A stretch of 33,643 bases of DNA from Synechococcus sp. AG-679-A04 (lineage in GTDB: Bacteria; Cyanobacteriota; Cyanobacteriia; PCC-6307; Cyanobiaceae), in contig QCUI01000019.1 of assembly GCA_003210775.1 (NCBI GenBank), positions 1-33,643 of the forward strand, read 5' to 3'. Below are positions 9,078-17,172 of the stretch, one piece after another (position 1 is the stretch's first letter; each line of letters starts with the position of its first letter). The position numbers and the translations under genes were made by a program. Below the pieces are notes generated by a model that searched no databases, was not told the origin of the DNA, and saw only the letters and a program-made list of their open reading frames with translations.

Positions 9078-11186
9078 ATGTGCCCCGGCGGAATGGCCAG
9101 CGATCCAGTCACGGCTCAAAACAAGGTGCCTGCTGAATGGGCAACTCCAATCGCCGAAACTGAGCAAACAAGCGCAAGGGGTTTGTGGCCGCAGGCTCGC
9201 TCCTGGTGGGCAGAATTCAGCCTTCAGACCAAACTGCTCGCCGTTGCCACCCTTGTGGTGAGCCTGATGATGACGGGCATCACCTTCTTCGCGCTGAACG
9301 GCATTCAACGCGACACGGCGATGAACGACACGCGCTATGCGAGGGATCTGGGCCTACTGCTGGCGGGCAATGTCAGCGAGCTGGTGGCGGAAGGTCGTGA
9401 TCGCGAACTGGCCAATGTCACGGAAACCTTCTGGCGCTCGAGCAGAAGCCTCCGCTACATCTTCTTCGCCGATCCTGACGGCATTGTCTATTTGGGCATT
9501 CCAGTCAGCGGCAGTGACGATGCCAGCAATGTCGATCTGCGCCTCAGCCGGCGCCTGGAACTGCCGGATGAACTGCGCAACCGCACACAGAATCCGCTGG
9601 TCCGCCAGCACATGACACCTCAGGGGCAGGTCACGGATGTGTTCGTGCCGATGGTGGAGAACAACGATTACCTCGGCGTGCTGGCTCTGGGTGTGAACCC
9701 CAACGAAACAGCTTTAGCCAGTGCAGCCCTCACCCGTGAAGTCACGGTGGCGGTGTTCATCTCAATCTGGGTTCTGGTGATTCTGGGCGCTGTGTTCAAC
9801 GCACTGACCATCACACGTCCGGTCAAGGAGCTGCTGAGAGGCGTGCGATCCATTGGCGATGGCGACTTCCGCGCTCGCATCGGCCTGCCGATGGGAGGCG
9901 AATTAGGAGAACTGTTGGATGGCTTCAACGCCATGGCCTCCCAGTTGCAGGACTATGACGCAGCCAATATCGAGGAACTTCAGGCGGCCCAGGTCAAGCA
10001 AGCTTCTCTGATCGCGACCATGGCCGACGGCGCGGTTCTGCTCGACGGTGATGGTCGCATCGTGCTCGTTAACCCGACGGCGCGACGCCTATTCCGCTGG
10101 GAGGGACGCAATCTCGAAGGCCAGGACTTTCTCAACGAGCTGCCAGAGCTGCTGGCGGTGGAACTGCACGAAACAATCGACGCTGTGTTCTCCAAGCAAA
10201 CAGACACCAATGAGCTGCGCAGCAGTGTTGGTGATCCACCGAGAACCCTGCGTTTCGTCATCCAGGCCGTTCGCGAGCCGAGCGGTGACACCCTCAAGGG
10301 AATCGCGGTAACCATCCAGGACCTCACACGGGAAGTGGAACTGAATGCCGCTCAGAGCCGATTCATCAGCAACGTCTCCCACGAACTGCGCACACCTTTG
10401 TTCAACATCAAGAGTTACGTGGAAACGCTCCACGACATGGGAGACCAGCTCAGCGAAGAGGATCGAAAAGAATTTCTGGGGGTCGCCAATTCGGAGACAG
10501 ATCGCCTCACCCGACTGGTGAACGACGTTCTCGATCTGTCCAGGCTGGAATCCAATCGCGTTGTGCAGTTTTCTCCAGTCGATCTCCGTCCTGGCCTGGA
10601 ACAAGCTCTGCGCAGTTATCAGCTAAACGCCAGCGACAAGCAAGTTGAACTGAGCCTTGAAGCCAACCGCGACCTCCCCGACGTACTGGGTAATTGGGAC
10701 CTCATCCTGCAGGTACTCGACAATCTGATCGGAAATGCTCTGAAGTTCAGTCGCAGCGGCGGACGCTTAATGGTTAGGGCTTACACCTGGCCAGACAGCT
10801 GTCAGATGGGACCGTCGGAAGCCGATATCGACAGCAACGATGGGCCCACCTGCATCCTCAGTTCACCACTGCCGAAGATCCGTGTGGAGGTGTGTGACAC
10901 GGGATACGGCATCAGCGAGGAAAGTCAACAACGCATCTTTGAGCGTTTTTATCGGGTTGAGAATGCGGTTCACACCGAAGTTGGAACTGGGCTTGGACTG
11001 TCGATCGTCCGAGGCATCCTCGAAAAACACGGCAGCATGATTTCAATGGCCAGTGAACCTGACGTCGGCACGACGTTCTGGTTTGAGCTGCCGCTGGCAC
11101 AAGAAGATCCAGACGAATTGAGATGGAAAGCTGAGCGTCAGAGTGACGATGAGCGTCTGGCTTTGACACCAAACACGGAAAGCTAA
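9078..11186 (+). CDS. nblS: Membrane sensor histidine kinase, NblS/Hik33 type
   Basis: NblS (also called Hik33 or DspA) is the conserved cyanobacterial kinase for high light, nutrient and redox stress, working with regulators such as RpaB. The protein is 702 residues: TM1 about 52-73, an extracytoplasmic sensor segment about 75-220, TM2 about 222-245, HAMP about 245-300, a PAS domain about 310-420, then the kinase core. The phospho-acceptor is His435 in NVSHELRTPLFNIKSYVET. The ATP-binding domain has an N box (LDNLIGNALKF), G1 (DTGYGIS, Asp607), F box (IFERFYRVEN) and G2 (GTGLGLSIVRGILEKH). The VEN-VHTEVGTGLGLS segment is characteristic of this family. ATG codons at 9078 and 9093 are both possible. 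It converges on kaiC. Confidence 0.93.
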   Translation: MCPGGMASDPVTAQNKVPAEWATPIAETEQTSARGLWPQARSWWAEFSLQTKLLAVATLVVSLMMTGITFFALNGIQRDTAMNDTRYARDLGLLLAGNVSELVAEGRDRELANVTETFWRSSRSLRYIFFADPDGIVYLGIPVSGSDDASNVDLRLSRRLELPDELRNRTQNPLVRQHMTPQGQVTDVFVPMVENNDYLGVLALGVNPNETALASAALTREVTVAVFISIWVLVILGAVFNALTITRPVKELLRGVRSIGDGDFRARIGLPMGGELGELLDGFNAMASQLQDYDAANIEELQAAQVKQASLIATMADGAVLLDGDGRIVLVNPTARRLFRWEGRNLEGQDFLNELPELLAVELHETIDAVFSKQTDTNELRSSVGDPPRTLRFVIQAVREPSGDTLKGIAVTIQDLTREVELNAAQSRFISNVSHELRTPLFNIKSYVETLHDMGDQLSEEDRKEFLGVANSETDRLTRLVNDVLDLSRLESNRVVQFSPVDLRPGLEQALRSYQLNASDKQVELSLEANRDLPDVLGNWDLILQVLDNLIGNALKFSRSGGRLMVRAYTWPDSCQMGPSEADIDSNDGPTCILSSPLPKIRVEVCDTGYGISEESQQRIFERFYRVENAVHTEVGTGLGLSIVRGILEKHGSMISMASEPDVGTTFWFELPLAQEDPDELRWKAERQSDDERLALTPNTES

Positions 11187-11219
11187 TCAGGAGAGTTGAT
11201 CAGGCGAGTTAATCAGGCG
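11185..11219. repeat. 13-bp tandem repeat across the nblS and kaiC stop codons
   Basis: Units at 11185-11197 (AATCAGGAGAGTT), 11198-11210 (GATCAGGCGAGTT) and a partial third at 11211-11219 (AATCAGGCG) make about 2.7 copies. The first contains the end of the nblS TAA; the third contains the kaiC TGA (TCA on this strand). The convergent stops are 26 bases apart, and this repeat fills the whole gap. No hairpin terminator is apparent here. Confidence 0.75.
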
Positions 11220-12751
11220 TCGGGGGCCACGCCACGAGCGATGCGCGAAAGCTCACTGCGCTCATCACTGATGACCCGATTCGGCACTCCAGAGATGATC
11301 CGCTCAAAGTTGGAGAAGGAATCCTTGATCTGAGGACCATTGCCGGTGATCACGAACTCACGAATGCCCTTGTCATGCCAGGAGCCACGCATCTTGAACA
11401 CATTGACGGCGCGGGCCATTTCTCCACGAATCTCGACGTACTGCAACAACAAGATCGTGTCTGTGATGGTGGAAATATGGGAATCAGTGATCGAATGGCT
11501 GCCCATGAACTCCTCTGAGGTGTTCGTAAAGAAGCCGGCGATTTCTTCCTGTTTCGCATAGCCAGTCACACCGATCACGAATTGACGGAAGGCGTTGTGA
11601 CTGACACCGCGGGCCAGAGCAGAGAGTGAGTCAATCGCCATCCGTGAAGGCTTGAACTGACTGATCTCCGTCTTGATGATCTGCAGATGATCTTCAAGGC
11701 CAGTCGATTCCGGATAGGCGCAGATGATCTTGAGCAGTCCGTCCTGCTCCATCTGTTCGAAATCAATGCCCCAGCTGGTGCCGTTGCGGAGGAGCTGGGC
11801 ACGCGACTCCTCGTAAGCGAACAGGATGGCGCGTTCTTTATTGCGACAAGCATCCTCGATGAAATTCGAGACAAGCAGCGTCTTGCCAGTACCCGTGGCT
11901 CCCGTGGCCAGAATGATCGAGTCTTTGAAGAAACCACCTCCACACATCTCATCGAGTCGGGGAACGCCCGAACTGATCCGCACATTCGAGGAGCGCTGAG
12001 TGAGTTGCATGGCACCAAGCGGAAAGATGCTGATCCCATGCGCGCCCATCGTGAATGGGAACTCTCCCTTCATGTGCGTGGTGCCGCGCAACTTGAGGAT
12101 CTCCACGGTGCGCCGACGGCGTTCACCCTCCAGCACATTGCGCAGAATCACCACGTTGTCGGAGACGAACTCTTCAACGCCATAGCGAGCAATCGGCCCG
12201 TATTCGTCGATGCGCTCCGTCGTCATCACGGTGGTGACACCGATCTCCTTGAGACGAGCAATCAGACGGAAGATCTCGCGACGGACCACGAAGACAGCGT
12301 CGTATTGCTGAAACACCGCGGTGATCGAATCGATCGCCACCCGTTTCGCCTTGTATTTACGAATGGCGTAGTTGATCCGCTCGATCAGACCGGACAGGTC
12401 GAAACTTCCGGCCACATCCTGGCCATCGGGATCGGGGGAGGCATCAAGGATGAACAGCTTGTCCTGTTCGACCATCTCTTGCAGATTCCAACCGAAGCTG
12501 GCGGCATTGCGAAGGATGTCGAGCGGCGACTCTTCGAAGGTGACAAAGATCCCCGGTTCGTCGAAGTGAGCGACGCCGTTGTGCAAAAAATGCAGCGAGA
12601 AGACAGTTTTGCCAGTTCCGGAGGTGCCGCTGATCAGCGTGCTGCGGCCGATGGGAAGGCCGCCGTGACACACATCATCAAAACCCTCGATCCCTGTCGG
12701 AAGCTTCTGAACCTGCATCTGTGGAGAACCACTGGAGCTGGAGATCTGCAT
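11213..12751 (-). CDS. kaiC: Circadian clock ATPase/autokinase KaiC
   Basis: KaiC is the hexameric core of the circadian oscillator. The protein is 512 residues, with two RecA-like domains. CI has Walker A GTSGTGKT (Lys48) and catalytic Glu73-Glu74. CII has Walker A GATGTGKT (Lys290) and Glu314-Glu315. The autophosphorylation sites are Ser427 and Thr428 in DSHISTITDT, equivalent to S431/T432 of S. elongatus with a constant offset of 4, and the third site Thr422 is also kept. The C-terminal tail that KaiA binds (ELSRIARGVAPDA) is present. It is third in the kaiA-kaiB-kaiC order, 66 bases after kaiB, and convergent with nblS. Confidence 0.99.
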   Translation of the reverse strand: MQISSSSGSPQMQVQKLPTGIEGFDDVCHGGLPIGRSTLISGTSGTGKTVFSLHFLHNGVAHFDEPGIFVTFEESPLDILRNAASFGWNLQEMVEQDKLFILDASPDPDGQDVAGSFDLSGLIERINYAIRKYKAKRVAIDSITAVFQQYDAVFVVRREIFRLIARLKEIGVTTVMTTERIDEYGPIARYGVEEFVSDNVVILRNVLEGERRRRTVEILKLRGTTHMKGEFPFTMGAHGISIFPLGAMQLTQRSSNVRISSGVPRLDEMCGGGFFKDSIILATGATGTGKTLLVSNFIEDACRNKERAILFAYEESRAQLLRNGTSWGIDFEQMEQDGLLKIICAYPESTGLEDHLQIIKTEISQFKPSRMAIDSLSALARGVSHNAFRQFVIGVTGYAKQEEIAGFFTNTSEEFMGSHSITDSHISTITDTILLLQYVEIRGEMARAVNVFKMRGSWHDKGIREFVITGNGPQIKDSFSNFERIISGVPNRVISDERSELSRIARGVAPDA

Positions 12752-12780
12752 AACGACGCTCTTATGGCTGCAAGTTAAGG

Positions 12781-12816
12781 AAAAAACAAGTCACCACCTG
12801 CTGGTACACGGGCAGG
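12781..12816 (-). promoter_or_regulatory. Hairpin plus T6 tract between kaiB and kaiC
   Basis: Reading the minus strand just after the kaiB stop, CCTGC (12816-12812) and GCAGG (12801-12797) can pair, and a run of six T follows at 12786-12781. The stem is short and the T run starts about 10 bases after it, so it is at best a weak terminator or attenuator, or an RNA processing site setting the KaiB to KaiC ratio. Confidence 0.35.
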
Positions 12817-12817
12817 C

Positions 12818-13177
12818 TTAAGAATCTGATTCGTCTGTCTCCGACTCTTTCAACGCATCCATCAACGATGAAGTGAGGTTGTTGTCGGTGAGTTCGTCGT
12901 AGAGAAGGTCCAAACCAATCAGCACCCGCTCACGGTCGGACAGATCGCCGATAATCCGACGTACCGGAGGGGGGAGGATCTTCGACAGAGTTGGGGTGGC
13001 GAGAATCTTGTCTTCCTCCGCCAGTTGCGGATTTTTGAGTACATCAATCACTTTCAGGGCGTAGACACCTTTGAATTCAGTCTCAAGGATGTTGCGCAGA
13101 GTCTTGAGTGCCCTCATCGAGTTCGGCGTGTTGCCGGCCACGTAGAGCTTGAGGATGTAAGTCTTGCGTGGGCTCAT
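12818..13177 (-). CDS. kaiB: Circadian clock protein KaiB
   Basis: KaiB is the fold-switching clock protein that binds the CI ring of phosphorylated KaiC and sequesters KaiA. The 119 residues include the thioredoxin-like core, about residues 5-95: [18 protein letters not shown], then [21 protein letters not shown], then [23 protein letters not shown]. elongatus KaiB is 102 residues; this one carries a longer, acidic, Ser/Thr-rich tail ending ESETDESDS. The ATG overlaps the kaiA stop by 4 bases (ATGA), so kaiA and kaiB are likely translationally coupled. A weak hairpin lies immediately after its stop. Confidence 0.98.
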   Translation of the reverse strand: MSPRKTYILKLYVAGNTPNSMRALKTLRNILETEFKGVYALKVIDVLKNPQLAEEDKILATPTLSKILPPPVRRIIGDLSDRERVLIGLDLLYDELTDNNLTSSLMDALKESETDESDS

Positions 13178-14064
13178 TGGGCCACCTCCGGATCGGTGAG
13201 AACGCGACGTTCGCCGGCCGCGGGTGTCATAGAGACCTCGGGAGGGATCGAGCGTCGATACATCTCGCAGAGGTGAGCCATGACATCAAGCAGAGCGAGG
13301 CGATAGTCCTGAAGAAAATCGTTTTTATGCCCTTCAAGTCTGAGCTGCTTCCAGAAGTCGTCAATGAGATTCATGTGGATCTCCACAGCTCGGGTAATCG
13401 GCAGATCACCGAAGAAGGCTGTGTTCACGAAACTCTCCAGTGCCTGGTTGGCCGCAGCCGGATCCCTGAAGTAACTGAGCAACAGATCCCGGTAGGTGCG
13501 CTGAAGCGACTGAACGAGGTCCCGCTGCTCATCAGGAGGCAAGTTGGCGAGAAAGCGCGAGGGGTCTCGCTTGTAAAAGACGCCCAGATAGCCGAGACGT
13601 TCTTGCAGACGACTGGACAACTTCCAGGCACTGCCCTCCATCGCAGGCATGGCGTTTTGTTCAGCAGCTTCGTCTGGCCTGGAATCCTTCTGCCCCTGAC
13701 GCAGGAAGCGTGAAATCGAGGCATCAACGTTGTAACCCAGCTGCTCCAGCTGATCACCAGGCAGATGAACCTCTTCAGGGTGGTAATCCACGCGACCCAT
13801 CAACTCACCCACCACCACGGCGGGGAACAACAACCCCTCACTACCGAGGGCTTCACGGGTCTTGTCATCCAGCAGACACTGCTCAATGACGACGGCATCC
13901 ACCGCTTCCCGCTGGCGGCAGAGCAGTTCAACAACACCCTGGCCTGACTCGACGGAACCGAGATCAACGGGTGAGTAGCGATTCACCGGAAGCCATTGGC
14001 AGCAAATCTCTACGAGATCTCTCGTCTTGAGCAGCAAAGCGATCGTGAGTGCCGGACGAGCCAT
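13174..14064 (-). CDS. kaiA: Circadian clock protein KaiA, full length
   Basis: KaiA stimulates KaiC autophosphorylation by binding its C-terminal tail. The protein is 296 residues, full size (284 in S. elongatus). Residues 1-135 form the divergent pseudo-receiver domain and about 165-290 the helical dimerisation and KaiC-binding domain, with [33 protein letters not shown] and [18 protein letters not shown] charged linker (about 115-145, with [11 protein letters not shown]) joins them. It is first in the clock operon and divergent from rplU. Presence of an intact kaiA argues against Prochlorococcus, where the gene is lost or reduced. Confidence 0.97.
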   Translation of the reverse strand: MARPALTIALLLKTRDLVEICCQWLPVNRYSPVDLGSVESGQGVVELLCRQREAVDAVVIEQCLLDDKTREALGSEGLLFPAVVVGELMGRVDYHPEEVHLPGDQLEQLGYNVDASISRFLRQGQKDSRPDEAAEQNAMPAMEGSAWKLSSRLQERLGYLGVFYKRDPSRFLANLPPDEQRDLVQSLQRTYRDLLLSYFRDPAAANQALESFVNTAFFGDLPITRAVEIHMNLIDDFWKQLRLEGHKNDFLQDYRLALLDVMAHLCEMYRRSIPPEVSMTPAAGERRVLTDPEVAQ

Positions 14065-14190
14065 CCACTGCGACAGGGGTTGAGCTGAATCTTGACGAAA
14101 GGGACTAAGAAGACCGAAGATCTTTGTTTGTCTTTCGATTGCGGCTCAGGCTAAATCGGCTTGTCCGAGCCTGACCGCGTCCCTCAGCAC
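14065..14190. promoter_or_regulatory. Divergent kaiA / rplU upstream region
   Basis: This region must hold the promoter for the kaiABC operon on one side and rplU-rpmA on the other. The sequence includes an 8-base palindrome AAGATCTT at 14117-14124. The rplU frame stays open up to a TTG at 14161, but the ATG at 14191 directly before the usual L21 N-terminus is preferred. I cannot assign -10/-35 boxes with confidence. Confidence 0.4.
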
Positions 14191-14565
14191 ATGGCCGAAA
14201 CCAGCTCTACAGCTTCTGCAGCTCCTGAAACGGGCACCTACGCAATCGTCGAGGCGTCCGGCCAGCAGTTCTGGCTGCAGGCCAATCGTTACTACGATCT
14301 CGACCGGCTGAATGCTGAGGTCGACGCCACGGTCACTCTCGACAACGTTCTCCTGGTGAAGGATTCCAAGGGCACAACACTTGGCAAGCCCTATGTGAAG
14401 GACGCCAGTGTTGAGCTGAAGGTGATGGCGCACCGCCGCGGCCCCAAGGTGATCGTTTACAAAATGCGCCCAAAAAAGAAGACCCGTCGCAAGAATGGTC
14501 ATCGTCAGGAGCTGACCAGAGTCATGGTTCAGTCGATTTCCGTCAGTGGCAAAGCCATCAACTGA
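14191..14565 (+). CDS. rplU: 50S ribosomal protein L21
   Basis: L21 is a structural protein of the large ribosomal subunit that binds 23S rRNA. The protein is 124 residues from the ATG at 14191. The L21 signature is clear: YAIVEASGQQFWLQANRYYD, then VLLVKDSKGTTLGKPYVKDA, then the basic VYKMRPKKKTRRKNGHRQ block. The first 18 residues are Ala/Thr/Ser-rich and extend beyond the usual bacterial start. rpmA follows after 51 bases, the standard rplU-rpmA order. Confidence 0.97.
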   Translation: MAETSSTASAAPETGTYAIVEASGQQFWLQANRYYDLDRLNAEVDATVTLDNVLLVKDSKGTTLGKPYVKDASVELKVMAHRRGPKVIVYKMRPKKKTRRKNGHRQELTRVMVQSISVSGKAIN

Positions 14566-14616
14566 TCACCCGGATCAACCTCAACCAACGTTCTCTCTCC
14601 TCTTCCAGTCCTCCCC

Positions 14617-14883
14617 ATGGCTCATAAGAAAGGCACAGGTTCAACTCGTAACGGCCGCGATTCCAATTCCAAACGTCTCGGAGTGAAGGCTTACGGCGGA
14701 GAATCCGTTACCGCCGGCTCCATCCTGATCCGGCAGCGCGGCACTTCCGTTCTGCCCGGAGTCAACGTTGGTCATGGCAAAGACGACACTCTTTTTGCCC
14801 TGACCGATGGCGTGGTGAAGTTCGAGACGATCCGCCGCGGACTGCGCAACCGCAAGCGCATCAACATCACGGCTGCTGTCTGA
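14617..14883 (+). CDS. rpmA: 50S ribosomal protein L27
   Basis: L27 sits at the peptidyl-transferase centre with its N-terminus reaching toward the tRNA acceptor ends. The protein is 88 residues and begins [28 protein letters not shown], split here as [16 protein letters not shown] followed by [12 protein letters not shown], which is diagnostic. No N-terminal propeptide of the Firmicutes type is present. It is second in the rplU operon and is followed by a strong intrinsic terminator about 80 bases downstream. Confidence 0.98.
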   Translation: MAHKKGTGSTRNGRDSNSKRLGVKAYGGESVTAGSILIRQRGTSVLPGVNVGHGKDDTLFALTDGVVKFETIRRGLRNRKRINITAAV

Positions 14884-14901
14884 GCAGCACGACCTCTCCC
14901 G

Positions 14902-15363
14902 TCAATGGCGCCGCTCCGAGCTCAGCGCCAGACGGGTCGTCAAGACAAGACCAACCACGGTGAGCCCCAGAACAAGCCATGTTCTGGGGCTTTGTTCATG
15001 AAGAGCATCGGCGAGTTCCAGAGGCAGAGCGAGGCCGAGGACCCCAATAAGTAACCACTCGCCCCAGCGGCGACCAACCCAAGTAGCCCAAGCCGCCACA
15101 AGGATCAAAGCGGCATAGAGGCCAGAAACAAAGGCCAGACGCATCAGACGGGTTGGGCCCAGCAGAGTTCCTTTGACTGCCAGCGAAGAGAGGAATTGAC
15201 GGTCCCCGTTCCCCCAAGTTTCAGCGAAATCCGAGAGTTCGGCGTAATGAACATCCCCAAAGACGGCGGCCAGACTGATCGCCAACAAAACCCCTGCCAG
15301 CAGCAGCTTCTTGATCACGATTAAGCGAATCAACAAGCGCCCCTGTGTGGCGATCTCTGCCAT
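14902..15363 (-). CDS. Small membrane protein, DUF2127-like
   Basis: The 153-residue protein (ATG at 15363; a TTG lies directly before it) has about four hydrophobic segments. The first begins IVIKKLLLAGVLLAISLAAVF, given here as IVIKKLLLAGVLLAIS. Then come YAALILVAAWATWVGRRWGEW, shortened as YAALILVAAWATW plus VGRRWGEW, and a C-terminal LVLGLTVVGLVLTT. The Lys-Lys start, the Tyr-Ala...Trp-Gly-Arg-Arg-Trp-Gly-Glu-Trp motif and the following Pro-Leu-Glu resemble the DUF2127 family of unknown function; this is pattern recognition, not a search. Its 3' end contains the rpmA terminator on the opposite strand. A methyltransferase gene lies 12 bases upstream in the same direction. Confidence 0.75.
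   Translation of the reverse strand: MAEIATQGRLLIRLIVIKKLLLAGVLLAISLAAVFGDVHYAELSDFAETWGNGDRQFLSSLAVKGTLLGPTRLMRLAFVSGLYAALILVAAWATWVGRRWGEWLLIGVLGLALPLELADALHEQSPRTWLVLGLTVVGLVLTTRLALSSERRH
14963..14997 (+). terminator. Intrinsic terminator of the rplU-rpmA operon, inside a convergent gene
   Basis: A perfect 12-bp stem, AGCCCCAGAACA at 14963-14974 and TGTTCTGGGGCT at 14980-14991, encloses the 5-base loop AGCCA. It is followed on the plus strand by a short T-rich tail (TTGTTC). On the minus strand no T run follows, so it should act on rpmA transcripts. It lies within the last part of the coding sequence of the convergent membrane protein (14902-15363). Confidence 0.75.
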
Positions 15364-15375
15364 CAATCGATCCGT

Positions 15376-16137
15376 CTAGAGGTTCTCCAGCGGACGGTAG
15401 ACCCTTGTTGTGATCAGCAATGGATGAAACAGCTCGAGAAAACGACTCTGAAGGCAGTGAAAAAAGTCTTCCACCAACTGAGGGTCATCGAAGTGAAAGG
15501 GGTACTCGCCGTCATGTCCTTTAAAGAAATACCAGTTGAGTAGAGCCCGACCGCCGGGCGAGAGGCGGCGGTGAAACTCCATCAGTTGCGCCGAGGGATC
15601 GGGAAGGTGCTCCAGCACATCAAGGCACACCACCGTGTCAAAACAGCGACCCGGAAGGCTGTCGAGATCGCGGTGGACGCTCACACGGTCCTCGAGTCCC
15701 AGGCGGACCGCACGATCCTGCACAAATGCACGGTTCTGAGGATTGAGATCCACAAACCAGACATGCCGCACGTTCTCCAGGCCCGCTGCAGCGAGAGCAT
15801 GCGTTCCGATACCGCCTCCGAAATCGAGCACGTCGCCATGCGCAAATTGCTGTTGAAGCCGCAGAGTGTCGGCGATGTAGTCGGAACTGCTGAGGTGCCA
15901 GGCCGCCAATTCAAACAAGTGGCCCGTTCCAACAGTGTCTTCATAGAAATCAGCAGCTCGCTCGGGGTCGAAAGCGCCCGGATGCATCGCGGCCAGATCC
16001 TCCGTGCTCTTGGGCAGTCGATCGGCGACTTCCGCCGCTGAGAGCGACAGGTAAGACGCCAGATGCTCCTTCACAGAGAAGCCGCTGTCGAGAAATTCCT
16101 GAATGTCCACACCAGCGGAGGCATTGAGCGGCTGCAT
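15376..16137 (-). CDS. Class I SAM-dependent methyltransferase, substrate unknown
   Basis: The 253-residue protein has a Rossmann-type methyltransferase core. Motif I is VLDFGGGIGTHALAAA (about residues 103-118), followed by the acidic FVDLNP strand end. VVCLDVLEHLPDP is the motif typical of ubiE/COQ5-like and methyltransf_11 enzymes, and LSPGGRALLNWYF follows. An N-terminal helical region of about 100 residues with FYEDTVGTGHLFELAAWH precedes the core and may recognise the substrate. The ATG at 16137 gives a sensible length. It is probably co-transcribed with the membrane protein downstream. I cannot name the substrate. Confidence 0.85.
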   Translation of the reverse strand: MQPLNASAGVDIQEFLDSGFSVKEHLASYLSLSAAEVADRLPKSTEDLAAMHPGAFDPERAADFYEDTVGTGHLFELAAWHLSSSDYIADTLRLQQQFAHGDVLDFGGGIGTHALAAAGLENVRHVWFVDLNPQNRAFVQDRAVRLGLEDRVSVHRDLDSLPGRCFDTVVCLDVLEHLPDPSAQLMEFHRRLSPGGRALLNWYFFKGHDGEYPFHFDDPQLVEDFFHCLQSRFLELFHPLLITTRVYRPLENL

Positions 16138-16218
16138 GGAGCATCAGGACGTGATCGAGCAAACCTACGTGCGAACCCACTGGTGCCAAAGGCAAGGTGC
16201 CACAGTCAACAGCTGGAC

Positions 16219-17121
16219 ATGGCTTGCACCTTGACTGCGCCTATCGGCTTCGCCGTCATTGACAAGCCGGCTGGGCTCACCTCCCACGCCTGCGTCGCAC
16301 GCATCAGGCGTCTGCTTGGCATCCGCAGGGTTGGCCATGGCGGCACTCTGGATCCAGCGGTGACAGGCGTGCTGCCGATCGCCGTGGGACAGGCGACAAG
16401 ACTGTTGCCCTACCTCCCTGGTGAGAAAACCTATCGAGGCTTGATCCAACTTGGAATCAGCACCAACACCGACGACCTGCAAGGTGAGGAACTGTCCAGA
16501 CAATCCGTCCCCGACCTGGGCTCAGAAACACTGGAGCAGGCACTCAGTGGGTTCCGCGGCGCGATTAGCCAACAGCCCCCTCAGGTCTCAGCGGTGCACG
16601 TGGATGGTGAGCGGGCGTATGCCAGAGCCCGTCGCGGCGAGCTGATGGAGCTTGCAGCACGGCCGGTGACCATTCATCAACTGCATCTCCTGGGGTGGGA
16701 TGCTGCTCAAGCTCAGTTGAGCGTGGAAGTGCACTGCTCAGCAGGAACCTACATCCGTTCACTGGCAAGAGATCTGGGTGCAGCACTTGGATGCGGAGGT
16801 TGTCTAGCCAGCCTCAGGCGGACCCAGGCCCTCGGCTTCCATGACCACCAAGCGGTGTCTTTGCCTGAGGCTCCGGACGTGGTCGGACAAGGCGAAATGA
16901 GCTTGCTTCAACCCGAGTTGGCCCTGCCTCATCTGCCTAAGCGCCTGCTCACTGCCAGCGAACAGCTGGACTGGAGCTGTGGGCGCAGGATCACCCCAGG
17001 AATCAGTGTTTCGGCTGATGCTGTAGTCGTTCTCAGCGAGGGTGGTCGCATGCTCGGACTCGGTGTGCCTGATGCAGAGGGTGGTGTGAAACCGAAGGTA
17101 GTGTTTGAAGCTCGGGGCTGA
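16219..17121 (+). CDS. truB: tRNA pseudouridine(55) synthase
   Basis: TruB makes pseudouridine 55 in the T-loop of most tRNAs. From the ATG at 16219 the protein is 300 residues. It shows GFAVIDKPAGLTSHACV, then RVGHGGTLDPAVTGVLPIAVG with the catalytic Asp45, GEKTYRGLIQLGI, QQPPQVSAVHVDGERAYARAR, shortened as QQPPQVSAVHVDGERAY, and CSAGTYIRSLARDLG. A longer open frame begins upstream but has no TruB similarity. It is divergent from the methyltransferase gene and followed 51 bases later by the YebC-family gene. Confidence 0.96.
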   Translation: MACTLTAPIGFAVIDKPAGLTSHACVARIRRLLGIRRVGHGGTLDPAVTGVLPIAVGQATRLLPYLPGEKTYRGLIQLGISTNTDDLQGEELSRQSVPDLGSETLEQALSGFRGAISQQPPQVSAVHVDGERAYARARRGELMELAARPVTIHQLHLLGWDAAQAQLSVEVHCSAGTYIRSLARDLGAALGCGGCLASLRRTQALGFHDHQAVSLPEAPDVVGQGEMSLLQPELALPHLPKRLLTASEQLDWSCGRRITPGISVSADAVVVLSEGGRMLGLGVPDAEGGVKPKVVFEARG

Positions 17122-17172
17122 TGCTGCGACCTCAGTAATTTGCTTTGAAGCAGACGGACGCCGAAGCATCCG

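Noticed and set aside
8415-9308. 297-codon minus-strand frame opposite purD and nblS
   Set aside because: It spans two well-supported genes on the other strand and shows no domain.
11687-12778. Long plus-strand frame (363 codons) opposite kaiC
   Set aside because: It is the antisense shadow of kaiC, which has every family motif; the translated product is His/Asp/Arg-rich with no recognisable domain.
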